A program made the translations under genes and the position numbers. A stretch of 64,000 bases of DNA from Clostridia bacterium (GTDB lineage: Bacteria; Bacillota; Clostridia; Oscillospirales; Acutalibacteraceae), in NCBI GenBank assembly GCA_017624675.1, contig JAGAMO010000020.1:1-64000 (forward strand). The letters are read 5' to 3'. Within the stretch, counting starts at the first letter, position 1. Every line of letters begins with the position of its first letter. The notes beneath the pieces were generated by a model that saw only the letters and a list, made by a program, of their open reading frames with translations, was not told the origin of the DNA and did not search any database. Of this stretch, positions 34,282 to 43,399 are shown in pieces.

Positions 34282-34310
34282 TTGTAATTACTAAGAATAT
34301 ATAGTATAAT
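34282..34310 (+). promoter_or_regulatory. Promoter before the M50 peptidase gene
   Basis: TTGTAA, 17 bp, TATAAT, immediately followed by the TATAATG end of hairpin element copy 2. Confidence 0.55.
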
Positions 34311-34512
34311 TATAATGATTGTAGTTTGTCGAAACGCTGAGAAGCGCTTCGACAAGCCACTTTTTAAGTGGCTTTGGCAAAATTAAATTGTAAAATTTAA
34401 TTTTGCACAACAATCATTGCAATGGATATGGGCAAATTTCATGAGAAATTTGACACAAAATCACCGATTTTGTGTCGAAACAAAAATGTTTCGACTAACC
34501 ATAACCATTATA
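34311..34512. repeat. Hairpin element, copy 2 (202 bp)
   Basis: Begins TATAATGATTGTAGTTTGTC and ends with an imperfect inverted copy (…CATTATA). Inside are successive hairpins: TTCGACAA stem, AAGCCACTT stem, GCAAAATTAAAT stem, CAAATTTC/GAAATTTG, CACAAAATC/GATTTTGTG and TCGAAACA/TGTTTCGA. The same length as copy 3. It fills most of the 400-bp gap 34147-34554. Confidence 0.85.
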
Positions 34513-34554
34513 TGTATTAATTTGGGTTATTATATGTTTTCGGAGTGATACACA

Positions 34555-35229
34555 GTGCTTAGCAGTTTAGTTAGCGGTCAGATTGATTTTTTGAGCGCCG
34601 TAATTTATATAATTTCAAGTTTAGTGGTAATCTTTTTAACCTTGCCTATTCACGAGTTTGCTCACGGATATGCCGCCGTCAAGCTTGGCGACAACACACC
34701 CCGTTGGCAGGGAAGACTTACCCTTAATCCTTTTGCCCACATTGATTATGTTGGCTCACTTTTTATTTTGCTTTTCGGTTTTGGCTGGGCAAAGCCCGTT
34801 CAGGTTAACCATTATAATTTTAGACATCCTAAAAGAGATATGGCAATAACCGCCTTTGCGGGTCCTTTATCTAACATAATAATGGCGTTTATATTTAATA
34901 TCTTGGCATATATTCTTGTGCTTCTGCCACTCAATGCGACTGTTTTGTTTTATGTTATCCTGTTCTGCCAATTTGTAGTTAGGATAAACGTAACCTTGGC
35001 GGTGTTTAATTTAATTCCTATTCCGCCTTTGGACGGCTCGAGAATTTTGACCGCATTTTTACCTGATAGAACATACTACAAAATTATGCAGTATGAAAGG
35101 TATATATACTTAGGATTTTTGCTTTTGCTTTTCACCGATGTTTTAGATTTACCGATAGGTTATGTATCGGGAGTGATTATCAGATTTATTGATGCTGTTT
35201 GTAGCGGCATTTTCAGTATTTTTATGTAG
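34555..35229 (+). CDS. Site-2 protease family (M50) zinc metallopeptidase
   Basis: Integral membrane protease of 224 residues with about five helices. HEFAH (33-37) is the zinc motif, and NLIPIPPLDGSRI holds the distal zinc aspartate. It lacks a PDZ or CBS domain, like the minimal YwhC/YdgC-type members whose substrates are unknown. GTG start behind GGAGTG. It heads the scpAB group, 10 bases before scpA. Confidence 0.9.
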   Translation: MLSSLVSGQIDFLSAVIYIISSLVVIFLTLPIHEFAHGYAAVKLGDNTPRWQGRLTLNPFAHIDYVGSLFILLFGFGWAKPVQVNHYNFRHPKRDMAITAFAGPLSNIIMAFIFNILAYILVLLPLNATVLFYVILFCQFVVRINVTLAVFNLIPIPPLDGSRILTAFLPDRTYYKIMQYERYIYLGFLLLLFTDVLDLPIGYVSGVIIRFIDAVCSGIFSIFM

Positions 35230-35239
35230 AGGTTAATTT

Positions 35240-35968
35240 ATGTCTCAAACTGTTTTATCTTATAAATTGGAGGGCTTTGAGGGACCTTTAGACCTGCTTT
35301 TGCAACTAATTGCCCGAAACAAGCTTAATATTTATGATATACCTCTTTTGGAGCTTATCGACCAGTATTTAGAGCAGATAAGACTTTTGGAAGAAGACCA
35401 AATGGAGCTTGGAAGCGAGTTTTTGGAAATGGCTTCCCGTTTGCTTTACATTAAAACCGTAAGTCTTTTGCCTAAGCACGAGGATGTTGTAAAGCTTAAA
35501 GAGGAGCTTACAGGCGAATTGCTTGAGTATTTGGTTTGTCAGCAAATGGCTAAAAAGCTTTCCTTAATGCAGGGTGGGTTTGACAAGTTTGTCCGCAAAC
35601 CTTGTGAATATGATTTTGACAAGACCTATGAGCTTGTTCACGAAAAGGATGTTATGTATTCGGCATATCTTTCTGCTGTTGGCAGAGGCAAACGCCGAAT
35701 GCCCGTTAACGACACGCCGTTTAGACGAATTGTTGCAAAGAAGATTGTTTCAGTATCTTCAAAAATTGTTTTTGTTATAAGGAATCTTTTCAAGGGCGGC
35801 AAAAAGAGTTTGAATTCTCTTTACAAAACCGCAAAAAGCCGTTCCGAATTGGTTGCAACATTTTTGGCAGTGCTGGAGCTTTGCAAAGCCAATAGAGTAA
35901 AGGTTGAGGGCGACGGAGAAAATATGGAAATTACACTAATTAAGGGGCATAATAAAAATGAACAGTAA
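35240..35968 (+). CDS. scpA: Segregation and condensation protein A
   Basis: Kleisin subunit that joins SMC heads with ScpB during chromosome condensation. 242 residues. The N-terminal motif LEGFEGPLDLLLQLIARNKLNIYDI is characteristic, as is the C-terminal winged helix with ATFLAVLELCKANRV. The stop overlaps the scpB start by 11 bases. Confidence 0.95.
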   Translation: MSQTVLSYKLEGFEGPLDLLLQLIARNKLNIYDIPLLELIDQYLEQIRLLEEDQMELGSEFLEMASRLLYIKTVSLLPKHEDVVKLKEELTGELLEYLVCQQMAKKLSLMQGGFDKFVRKPCEYDFDKTYELVHEKDVMYSAYLSAVGRGKRRMPVNDTPFRRIVAKKIVSVSSKIVFVIRNLFKGGKKSLNSLYKTAKSRSELVATFLAVLELCKANRVKVEGDGENMEITLIKGHNKNEQ

Positions 35969-36530
35969 AGAATTGATAAGAGGGCTTGAAGCGGTGCTCT
36001 TTGCTTCGGGTGAGCCAATGAGTATTGAACGATTGGCTCAAACCTTCGAGGTTTCGCCCGAAAAGATAGTTAAGGGCGTTGACGCTTTGGCTGAGGAATA
36101 TAAAAACAACGGCAGTTCGATAGTGATTGTAAGGCTTGAAAACACCTATCAGATGGCTACCGACGAAAAATATGCGGAGTATATCAAAAAAGCGTTTGAT
36201 ATAAGACGCAGAACACCCCTTTCCTCTGCCGCTTTAGAGGTTTTAGCGGTTGTGGCATATAATCAACCCGTCACAAAATCCTTTATAGAACAAGTGCGTG
36301 GAGTTGACTGTTCGGGCGTTGTTTCAACACTTGTTGAAAAGGGACTTATTGAGGAGCGGGGAAGACTTGAACTTCCCGGCAAACCTTTGCTTTACGGCAC
36401 AACAAAGAACTTCTTGAGATGTTTTGGGGTTTCCGATCTATCCGAGCTTCCGCCTCTTCCCAAAAACGAGAATGCGGTAAACGATGTTGCTGAACAGCTT
36501 ACAATGACAACCGATGAGGAAGAAAACTAA
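35958..36530 (+). CDS. scpB: Segregation and condensation protein B
   Basis: Winged-helix partner of ScpA in the SMC complex. 190 residues. LEAVLFASGEPMS opens the first winged helix, and LEVLAVVAYNQPVTKSFIEQVRGV is the second-domain signature; LIEERGRLELPGKPLLYGTT follows. It is translationally coupled to scpA. gerW follows within 25 bases. Confidence 0.95.
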   Translation: MNSKELIRGLEAVLFASGEPMSIERLAQTFEVSPEKIVKGVDALAEEYKNNGSSIVIVRLENTYQMATDEKYAEYIKKAFDIRRRTPLSSAALEVLAVVAYNQPVTKSFIEQVRGVDCSGVVSTLVEKGLIEERGRLELPGKPLLYGTTKNFLRCFGVSDLSELPPLPKNENAVNDVAEQLTMTTDEEEN

Positions 36531-36553
36531 TTATTATAAACGGAGAAGAAAAA

Positions 36554-36925
36554 ATGAGTGAAAATAACATTAAAGCAATTATAGATGTTACTATGGATAA
36601 GATAAGAGCATTGGTTGACGCTGATGTTGTTACAGGAACACCTATTGAGGTTGGAAATTTAACACTTATCCCCGTATCCCGTGTGTCCTTTGGTATGGCC
36701 TCGGGCGGAAGTGATTTCCCCTCTAAAAACGGTCAGCTCTTCGGTGGTGGCGGCGGTGCAGGTGTTACCGTTGTTCCCATTGCTTTTATGGTTGTGAACG
36801 GCGAAAATGTTAAAATGCTTCCCATTTATAACGAGGTTACAAGCCTTGAAAAGGCAATAACAATGGCACCCGAAATTATTGAAAAGGCAAAAGAGCTTTT
36901 TTCTAAAAAAGAAAATAAGGAATAA
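36554..36925 (+). CDS. GerW family sporulation protein (YtfJ-like)
   Basis: 123 residues. Family members are made in the forespore and affect germination. Recognised by VTGTPIEVGNLTLIPVSRVSFG, the glycine-rich loop FGGGGGAGVTV and PIAFMVV. In Bacillus and many Clostridia it lies next to scpAB and a D,D-carboxypeptidase, as here. The molecular role is not known. Confidence 0.92.
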   Translation: MSENNIKAIIDVTMDKIRALVDADVVTGTPIEVGNLTLIPVSRVSFGMASGGSDFPSKNGQLFGGGGGAGVTVVPIAFMVVNGENVKMLPIYNEVTSLEKAITMAPEIIEKAKELFSKKENKE

Positions 36926-36966
36926 CCAATATTCCTCATCTAATAAAATTAGGTGAGGTGATTTCC

Positions 36967-38091
36967 TTGAAAAAGGTTATTTGTTTTGGTTTGTTGCTTT
37001 CTCTATTTGTTTTTTCTATAAACGCTCGGGCAGTTACCACTTCGGCAAAGGCGGCAGTGCTTATCAATGCCGACACTGGCGAGGTTATATACAGCCAAAA
37101 CGCCGAGGAAAAACTGCCAATGGCGAGTACAACCAAGATTATGACCGCCTTGCTTTTGTGCGAAAAGGGTGATATGGAAAAGGAAATCACCGTAACCGAC
37201 CAGATGGTGCGTGTTGAGGGTACCTCTATGGGACTCTTGGCGGGGGATAAAGTAAGCTATAAGGCTTTGCTTTACGGTATGCTTTTAGCGTCGGGCAACG
37301 ATGCAGCTAATGTTACCGCCTATGCCTTGGGCGGCACCATAGACGGATTTGTCAAGATGATGAACGACAAGGCAGCGGAGTTGGGACTTTCTAACACACA
37401 CTTTGAAACACCCTCGGGTCTTGACGGCGATGAGCATTACACCACCGCTTTGGATTTGGCAAACTTGGCTAGAGTTTGTATGGAAAACGAACTTTTTTAC
37501 GAAGCGGCATCCTCAAAATCCGCCACCTTGGAATACGGGAATCCGCCCTACAGAAGAACCCTTACAAACCACAACAAGCTTCTTAAAACCTTTGAAGGAG
37601 CGGTTGGAGTTAAAACGGGTTTCACCAAAAAAGCGGGAAGATGCTTGGTTTCTTGTGCCGAGCGTGACGGTAAACGGGTAATTGCCGTAACCTTAAAGGA
37701 CCCCAACGACTGGGCAGACCATACAGAACTTTTGAATTACGGTTTAGAGCAAATTAAAACCGCACAAATAATTCCCGAAAAAGAGGAATATTCAATTCCT
37801 GTTATTTCGTCGGGTGGGGAGAGTTTAAGGGTAAAAATTGAGAATTTTTCGGTAAATACCCTTGAAACAAATGGATTTTCTTATAAAATCAATCTGCCCG
37901 AGTTTCTTTATGCGCCTATAAAAAAAGGCGAAACGGTAGGCAGTGTTACATATTATAAAAACGGCGAAGAAATTCACAAAAAAGAAATTAAGGCTTCAAA
38001 AGATATAGAAACGGCTGTTCCAAAAAAAGATTTTTGGGACTGTGTTAGTGATAGCTTTAGCAATATATTTATGAAAATTTGGGAGATATAA
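36967..38091 (+). CDS. D-alanyl-D-alanine carboxypeptidase (DacF/DacB type)
   Basis: Penicillin-binding protein that trims the terminal D-Ala of peptidoglycan stems, outside the membrane. A signal peptide (1-20) leads to the serine motif STTK (S54, K57), the second motif SGN and the third KTG in VGVKTGFTKKAGRC. A C-terminal PBP5-type beta domain and amphipathic end follow. GGTGAGG fits the TTG at 36967; the GTG at 36958 lies within it. The position after gerW suggests the sporulation member DacF. Confidence 0.9.
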   Translation: MKKVICFGLLLSLFVFSINARAVTTSAKAAVLINADTGEVIYSQNAEEKLPMASTTKIMTALLLCEKGDMEKEITVTDQMVRVEGTSMGLLAGDKVSYKALLYGMLLASGNDAANVTAYALGGTIDGFVKMMNDKAAELGLSNTHFETPSGLDGDEHYTTALDLANLARVCMENELFYEAASSKSATLEYGNPPYRRTLTNHNKLLKTFEGAVGVKTGFTKKAGRCLVSCAERDGKRVIAVTLKDPNDWADHTELLNYGLEQIKTAQIIPEKEEYSIPVISSGGESLRVKIENFSVNTLETNGFSYKINLPEFLYAPIKKGETVGSVTYYKNGEEIHKKEIKASKDIETAVPKKDFWDCVSDSFSNIFMKIWEI

Positions 38092-38832
38092 ATGAAGGAT
38101 AATAAGATAAGACTTCAAAAGCATTTGTCCGAAAGCGGTGTTGCTTCCCGCCGAAAGGCAGAAGAGTTAATAGAACTTGGTAAAGTGCGAGTTAACGGCA
38201 GAGTAGCTAAAATCGGCGCCAAGGTTGACCCTAAGCGAGACAAGGTGACCGTTAGCGGAAAAACTGTTGTGCCTGTTAACCAAAAGGTTTATATAATGCT
38301 TCACAAACCGAGAGGTTTTGTGACTACATTGAGTGACGAGCTTGATAGAAAGACGGTTGCTGACCTTGTAAAGGATGTTGGTGTTAAGGTTTTCCCCGTT
38401 GGTCGGCTTGACCGCAATTCTGAGGGTCTTTTGATTATGACTAACGACGGAAACTTTGCAAATTCTTTAACCCACCCGTCAGCTCATGTTAATAAAACCT
38501 ACCGCGTAACCGTTAAGGGCGAGGTATCGGACGAAAAACTTATTAAGCTTCAAGAGGGCATTGTTTTAGACGGTAGAAAAACTCTGCCCTGTGACTGCTT
38601 TGTGGCTGAACGCAAGGCGGACAGAACTGTTCTTATTTTCATAATCCAAGAGGGCAGAAACCGACAAATCAGAAGAATGTGCGAAGAGGTTGAGCTTGAG
38701 GTTTTGCGTCTTAAACGCACCGAAATTGCAGGTGTTAAGCTTGGAATGTTGCCTCAGGGCAAATGGCGTCCTTTAAACGAGCGTGAGATGAGACATTTAA
38801 CAAATGTTAACACCGAAAGGAAGGAAAACTAA
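38092..38832 (+). CDS. RsuA/RluB family pseudouridine synthase
   Basis: Modifies a uridine in rRNA. 246 residues: an S4 RNA-binding domain (RLQKHLSESGVASRRKAEELI) and the catalytic domain with VGRLDRNSEGLLIMTNDG, where the aspartate is catalytic, and EGRNRQIRRM. ATG follows the dacF stop with no gap and its own stop overlaps the next start by one base. Confidence 0.92.
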   Translation: MKDNKIRLQKHLSESGVASRRKAEELIELGKVRVNGRVAKIGAKVDPKRDKVTVSGKTVVPVNQKVYIMLHKPRGFVTTLSDELDRKTVADLVKDVGVKVFPVGRLDRNSEGLLIMTNDGNFANSLTHPSAHVNKTYRVTVKGEVSDEKLIKLQEGIVLDGRKTLPCDCFVAERKADRTVLIFIIQEGRNRQIRRMCEEVELEVLRLKRTEIAGVKLGMLPQGKWRPLNEREMRHLTNVNTERKEN

Positions 38833-39212
38833 TGCTTACCCTTTCAGTTTTAAAGGATAAAGAAAAAACAAAAGGAATTTTCGAGAAAAGCGGTATTGAA
38901 CAAAACGAAAATTCTCTTTGTTTGATTGCAAGTGATAAGGGAAAAGACTATGGCTTCAGCCTTTTTGATATAACAAAGGAAAAAATGGTTGTAAAATACA
39001 TTGAACCTTTGGATGATTTAGGGTTGGCAGACGGAATTTTGCGAAGCACCCTGCATATTGCTTGCGAGCGGTTTGTTATGAACGCCTATTATGCTGATAC
39101 TTTACCCGAAAGCTTTTTAGAAAAACTTTCATTTATTAAAAACAAAGAGGAAAAGAGCCTTAATATAGACAAGCTGTTTATGAGTTGCTCTAGTTGCAAA
39201 AGGGAGGAATAA
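38832..39212 (+). CDS. Conserved-looking hypothetical protein
   Basis: 126 residues, no domain I can name. It is soluble, with an alpha/beta alternation and the segment DDLGLADGILRSTLHIACERF. It ends in CSSCKREE, whose CxxC could bind metal. Coupled to the pseudouridine synthase (1-base overlap) and to the DtxR-like gene (1-base gap), so it is a real gene of this operon. A remote GNAT-like fold is possible but unproven. Confidence 0.65.
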   Translation: MLTLSVLKDKEKTKGIFEKSGIEQNENSLCLIASDKGKDYGFSLFDITKEKMVVKYIEPLDDLGLADGILRSTLHIACERFVMNAYYADTLPESFLEKLSFIKNKEEKSLNIDKLFMSCSSCKREE

Positions 39213-39213
39213 T

Positions 39214-39588
39214 ATGTCTTTGCAGGAATCGGGCGAGATGTATTTAGAAACAATATACATACTTTCAAAGAAGATGGCATGTGTCCGTTCTCTTGATGTT
39301 GCGGAATATATGGGCTTTTCAAAACCCAGTGTTTCAAGGGCGGTCAGTCTCCTTAAGAAAGGGGAGTATATTACCGCTGACGAAATGGGACATTTGCATT
39401 TGACCGAGGCAGGAAAAGAAGTGGCGGAAAAAATGTTTGAAAGGCATACGCTTCTTACAAGCTTTTTGGAAAAATTGGGTGTTGAAAGTGAAACCGCTTC
39501 CCGAGATGCTTGTAAAATGGAGCACCACATAAGCGAAGAAACCTTTTCAGCAATTAAAAAACATGCAGAAAAATATATGGGTAAATAA
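39214..39588 (+). CDS. DtxR/MntR-type metal-dependent regulator
   Basis: 124 residues: an N-terminal winged helix (VRSLDVAEYMGFSKPSVSRAV) and the dimerisation/metal-binding helices with FERHTLLTSFL and CKMEHHISEE, where C, E and H are the usual Mn/Fe ligands. No SH3 domain, so MntR-like in length. No metal transporter is adjacent; its targets must lie elsewhere. Confidence 0.87.
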   Translation: MSLQESGEMYLETIYILSKKMACVRSLDVAEYMGFSKPSVSRAVSLLKKGEYITADEMGHLHLTEAGKEVAEKMFERHTLLTSFLEKLGVESETASRDACKMEHHISEETFSAIKKHAEKYMGK

Positions 39589-39590
39589 TT

Positions 39591-39620
39591 AAAAGACAGC
39601 ATACATTGCTGTCTTTTTTA
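39591..39620 (+). terminator. Terminator of the scpAB-dacF-mntR-like series
   Basis: AAAAGACAGC-ATACATT-GCTGTCTTTTTT. Confidence 0.85.
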
Positions 39621-39674
39621 TAATTTTAAAGGTTTAATGTCAAAAATTACTTTATTAATTTTAAGTGTTTCAAG

Positions 39675-39732
39675 TTGACAGTAAGGGTTATAAATAGTAT
39701 AATCATTTTGTGTGTTACAAATAATGACACAA
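39675..39732 (+). promoter_or_regulatory. Promoter of the glucosaminidase/cohesin operon
   Basis: TTGACA, 17 bp, TATAAT (39698-39703), followed by the inverted repeat TTGTGT...ACACAA around 39708-39732, a possible operator. Confidence 0.65.
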
Positions 39733-39755
39733 TACTACAAGAAAGGTTTTAAAGA

Positions 39756-41573
39756 ATGACTAGTATTAAAAGGTTACTTTCGGTACTCCTTGTATTTACA
39801 GTTTTAATATCAGCTGTTTCTATACAGTTTTCCTTGAATGTTTCGGCTTTAAGTTCTAAAGGCACTGTTACGGCAGACTCCTTGAATATTCGTCCCGACG
39901 CAAACACCTCGGGCAAATCTTTAGGAAAGGTGCCTGGCGGAGCCACAGTTACGCTTAACGGCGAAAAGCAAGGTCAAAATGTTAGCGACGGCGGAAAAAC
40001 GTCGGATATTTGGTATAACATTACATATAATTCAATCACAGGTTGGGTTTCAAGTCTTTATATAAACCAAATACCCGATTATACTCCCGATGCTAGCTTT
40101 GAAAGTCAGATAGCGGCTTTCCCCGAAAGCTACAAACCCTATCTTAGAGAACTTCACGCTCAATATCCAAACTGGAAATTTTATCCCGATAACATCAATT
40201 TAACCTTTGACGAGGCGGTCGAACTTGAAATTCCCGCTAATGAATATGACAAACACCTCGGTCACAAGGTTGTTCATAATAGCAGTAGCAAATCTTGGCT
40301 TTCTTTGGGATTTGGTGCTTACAACTGGCAAACAGGTCAATGGGTGCCTATGGATACTCAGTGGTATTCAGCTTCGAGAGAAGTAGTAAGGCATTATATG
40401 GACCCTCGCAATTATTTAAATTCTGCAGTGGTTTATGCTTTCTTACCTCAGGTTTATAATGAAGCTACCCAAAATGAAGAAGGATTAAACAAAATAATAA
40501 AGGGTACTTTCCTTGAAAAAGGATACAACGACCCTAATGATACTGCATACGGAGGTTCTTATGCTAAAGTATTAATGGCTGCTGCAAAGGCTTCCAATGT
40601 CAGCCCCTATATTCTTGCAGGTATTATAATACAAGAGCAGGGTACTAATGGTACATCATTTATGATTTCGGGAACCTACGGCGGTGCAGGTCATCCTCTT
40701 TACGGATATTACAACTTCTTTAATGTTGATACCTATGGCGATAACGATGCCCAAAAGGCTGAAAGAGGTCTTGGCAAGGCTAAGGCACAAGGGTGGAATA
40801 CACGCTCGGCATCTATTATAGGTGGTGCGTCTTTCTGCGCAAATAACTATTTGGGTGTGGGTCAAAACACATATTATTATATGAATTTTAATGTTAAGCA
40901 ACCAGACCGTTTATGGCATCAATACGCAACAAATGTTGAAGATACTTACGGTAAAGCTCAAAAGCTTTCAAAAAGCTATACCGATTTTAAGGATGCAGAG
41001 CTTGATTTTATGATACCGGTTTACAAAGATATGCCTACTGAGGCCTGCATACTTCCCGCTAAAACCGATAATTTAAACAATTATTATATCAGCGGTTTAT
41101 CGGTAACCACCCCCGGTACAGCATCGAACCTAAACCCATCTTTCTATATGTTTCAAAATATATATGATTTGAATATTTGGGACAACACAACCTTAAAGGT
41201 TAGCGTACCTGCAGGCGCACAGTATGTAGGCGCTAAAAGTTTTGCCTTAAATATAGGTCAAAACTCGGTTGTTTTAACTGTAAAGTCCCAAACGGGATAT
41301 TTTAAAGATTATGTCATAAATGTTAAGGCGGATAAGGCTTGTACAATTACTATTGACGCTCCTATGGCTACATCTTATATGCGAGGCGATGTTAATGGCG
41401 ACGGCACAATAAACGGTCGTGATTTAGCAAATGTGCAAATGCATATTTTAAATGTAAGACAGCTTACTGGAAACAGTCTTACTTATGCCGATACAAACGG
41501 TGATGGAGTTGTAAATGGAAGAGACTTAGCTAACGTGCAAATGGATATTTTAGGCGTTAGAAAGCTCAATTAA
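39756..41573 (+). CDS. Secreted glucosaminidase with SH3 and type I dockerin
   Basis: Cell-wall hydrolase of 605 residues. It has a signal peptide (about 1-31), then a bacterial SH3 domain (33-105, SLNIRPDANTSGKSLG...GWVSSLYI). A glucosaminidase (GH73/LytD-like) domain (about 130-415) follows, with IIIQEQGTNG as the likely catalytic glutamate, then a cadherin-like beta-sandwich (about 450-530). The C-terminal dockerin has two calcium loops, DVNGDGTINGRD and DTNGDGVVNGRD, each followed by LANVQM. The next gene encodes a membrane-anchored cohesin protein, its obvious partner. Confidence 0.92.
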   Translation: MTSIKRLLSVLLVFTVLISAVSIQFSLNVSALSSKGTVTADSLNIRPDANTSGKSLGKVPGGATVTLNGEKQGQNVSDGGKTSDIWYNITYNSITGWVSSLYINQIPDYTPDASFESQIAAFPESYKPYLRELHAQYPNWKFYPDNINLTFDEAVELEIPANEYDKHLGHKVVHNSSSKSWLSLGFGAYNWQTGQWVPMDTQWYSASREVVRHYMDPRNYLNSAVVYAFLPQVYNEATQNEEGLNKIIKGTFLEKGYNDPNDTAYGGSYAKVLMAAAKASNVSPYILAGIIIQEQGTNGTSFMISGTYGGAGHPLYGYYNFFNVDTYGDNDAQKAERGLGKAKAQGWNTRSASIIGGASFCANNYLGVGQNTYYYMNFNVKQPDRLWHQYATNVEDTYGKAQKLSKSYTDFKDAELDFMIPVYKDMPTEACILPAKTDNLNNYYISGLSVTTPGTASNLNPSFYMFQNIYDLNIWDNTTLKVSVPAGAQYVGAKSFALNIGQNSVVLTVKSQTGYFKDYVINVKADKACTITIDAPMATSYMRGDVNGDGTINGRDLANVQMHILNVRQLTGNSLTYADTNGDGVVNGRDLANVQMDILGVRKLN

Positions 41574-41592
41574 GAGGAAAGGATTATAAAAA

Positions 41593-43068
41593 ATGAATTT
41601 TAGAAAAATACTGGCTTTAACAGTTTCTGTAATAGTGTTGCTTTCTTGTATGGTATTTAATGTTTCGGCGGCAACTGCAACAATTTCTTTTAGTAACGGC
41701 GCTCCCAAAGTGGGGGAGGCTGTAACTGTTACGCTAACTGTTCAAGGAACAGAGGCAATGTATGGTACAGATTTTAATGTTAGCTATAACCCTAATGTAT
41801 TAAGATTCGACGGTGGAGATTCTGCTAACGGCGGTGCAGGAAACATAAAGGTGGCTAGCGGCGTTTCAGGTAGCACAAAACAAACCTACACTCTTAAATT
41901 TACCGCTATTGCGGCAGGCTCATCTCCTGTTTCTGCTTCGGGCGGCGCGTTTTATGAGGTAAACGACGATACCATTTCGGGTTCTGCCACCATTAACGTT
42001 TCAGATGTCACAAAGTCGGACAATGCTAATCTTTCGGCTTTGAGAGTAAGTGCGGGTACTATTTCTCCAAGATTTTCTCAAAATGTTACCGAATATACAA
42101 TCAATGTAAAGAAAAGCATTACCGAATGCAAGGTTTACGGAACAACCGCAGACCCCAATGCTACCATTTCGATTACAGGCAGTGCCACCCTTAAAATAGG
42201 CGAGAACAAGCGAGTGCTTACAGTAACTGCACCCAGCGGCGCTCAAAAATCATACACGCTAACAATTATCCGCTCGAGTGAGGATGACCCTGAGGAAAAT
42301 TCTTCAAGCGAAGCCACAGTTCCTTCAACCTTGGAAACTGTAATTGACGGTAATTCCTATGTTGTGTTAAGTGATATCGCTGATGTTACAATTCCTAAGG
42401 GCTTCAGCCCCACAAAAAGACTTTATAACAACGAAGAAATTTCGGTAGCGACCGATGAAAAAGGCGTTTACGAGCTTTTCTATTTAAAACAGTCGGGCAG
42501 TAATGAGGCTTATCCTTATACTTATGATGAGGATAAAAACGCATTTACCCGCGTTTTGATTATTAATCAATTAGGAAACAGCTATATAGTTGCAGAAATT
42601 ACCGATGATTTTATAATCCCTAACGGTTACACCAAAAAAAGCTTTAAGATAGACGATATGAAGCTTGACGGTTATATTTCCGACAATGCTGATTTTGAGG
42701 ATATGTATTATATCTATTGCTATGTGGGCGGCGATTTTGCAACCTATAGATATGATGCCGTAGAAAAGGTTTTACAGCGTAGTCCTGAATTTAAGCTTGT
42801 TCAAAAGGATAGCACCGAGCAGACAGGAAGTAAGATTGAAATCTTCAACCGCTTTGCAATGCTGTCGACAAATGCAAAAACAATAGTTGTTTGCCTTTGT
42901 GTAGCATTCCTTGGCATGATAGCTTTACTTGTTTTAATTATAATTAAACTTGTAAAACGCAACACCTTTGAGGATTATGATGCTGATGAAGATTTTGACG
43001 ATTTCGATACTGTTACCTTTGATGATGACTTTAAAATAGAGACTGACGAAGATAATACAGAAGAATAA
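41593..43068 (+). CDS. Membrane-anchored cohesin-domain protein
   Basis: 491 residues. A signal peptide (1-25) is followed by a cohesin domain (26-135; KVGEAVTVTLTV, YGTDFNVSYNPNVLRFDGG) and a cadherin-like beta-sandwich (about 142-222). A Ser/Glu-rich linker leads to an unassigned domain (about 240-400). Then come a membrane helix (about 425-452), a basic stop (KLVKRN) and a cytosolic tail of about 35 residues that is almost all Asp/Glu/Phe. It lies 19 bases after the dockerin enzyme with no terminator between. It probably holds that enzyme at the cell surface. Not a large scaffoldin: only one cohesin is visible. Confidence 0.85.
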   Translation: MNFRKILALTVSVIVLLSCMVFNVSAATATISFSNGAPKVGEAVTVTLTVQGTEAMYGTDFNVSYNPNVLRFDGGDSANGGAGNIKVASGVSGSTKQTYTLKFTAIAAGSSPVSASGGAFYEVNDDTISGSATINVSDVTKSDNANLSALRVSAGTISPRFSQNVTEYTINVKKSITECKVYGTTADPNATISITGSATLKIGENKRVLTVTAPSGAQKSYTLTIIRSSEDDPEENSSSEATVPSTLETVIDGNSYVVLSDIADVTIPKGFSPTKRLYNNEEISVATDEKGVYELFYLKQSGSNEAYPYTYDEDKNAFTRVLIINQLGNSYIVAEITDDFIIPNGYTKKSFKIDDMKLDGYISDNADFEDMYYIYCYVGGDFATYRYDAVEKVLQRSPEFKLVQKDSTEQTGSKIEIFNRFAMLSTNAKTIVVCLCVAFLGMIALLVLIIIKLVKRNTFEDYDADEDFDDFDTVTFDDDFKIETDEDNTEE

Positions 43069-43071
43069 AAC

Positions 43072-43106
43072 AAAAACCCCGATGAAATTCATCGGGGTTT
43101 TAAATA
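43072..43106 (+). terminator. Terminator of the glucosaminidase/cohesin operon
   Basis: AAAACCCCGATGAA-TTCATCGGGGTTTT, near perfect, with A and T flanks. Confidence 0.85.
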
Positions 43107-43112
43107 TTGAAA

Positions 43113-43147
43113 TAAAAAAACACACAAGCGTAAAGCTTGTGTGTTTT
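43113..43147 (-). terminator. Terminator of the 5S rRNA gene
   Basis: On the minus strand ACACACAAGC-TTTAC-GCTTGTGTGT is followed by a seven-T tract. Confidence 0.85.
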
Positions 43148-43148
43148 G

Positions 43149-43265
<117 letters not shown>

Positions 43266-43297
43266 TAAATTGTTTGTCGCCCTCAAGCGACCTTGAT

Positions 43298-43326
43298 ATA
43301 TTACCACAACATAATACAAATGTCAA
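43298..43326 (-). promoter_or_regulatory. Promoter of the 5S rRNA gene
   Basis: On the minus strand TTGACA, 17 bp, TAATAT, followed by a GTCGC/GCGAC hairpin before the 5S start. Confidence 0.75.
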
Positions 43327-43399
43327 GTATTTTTTTAAAAATATTTTTAAATTTAAAAAAACGCATATAATATTGCTAAAATGTGAACAAAATGTAAAA

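Noticed and set aside
39756..43068. A cellulosome for plant fibre
   Set aside because: The enzyme is a peptidoglycan glucosaminidase and the partner has one cohesin and no carbohydrate-binding module.
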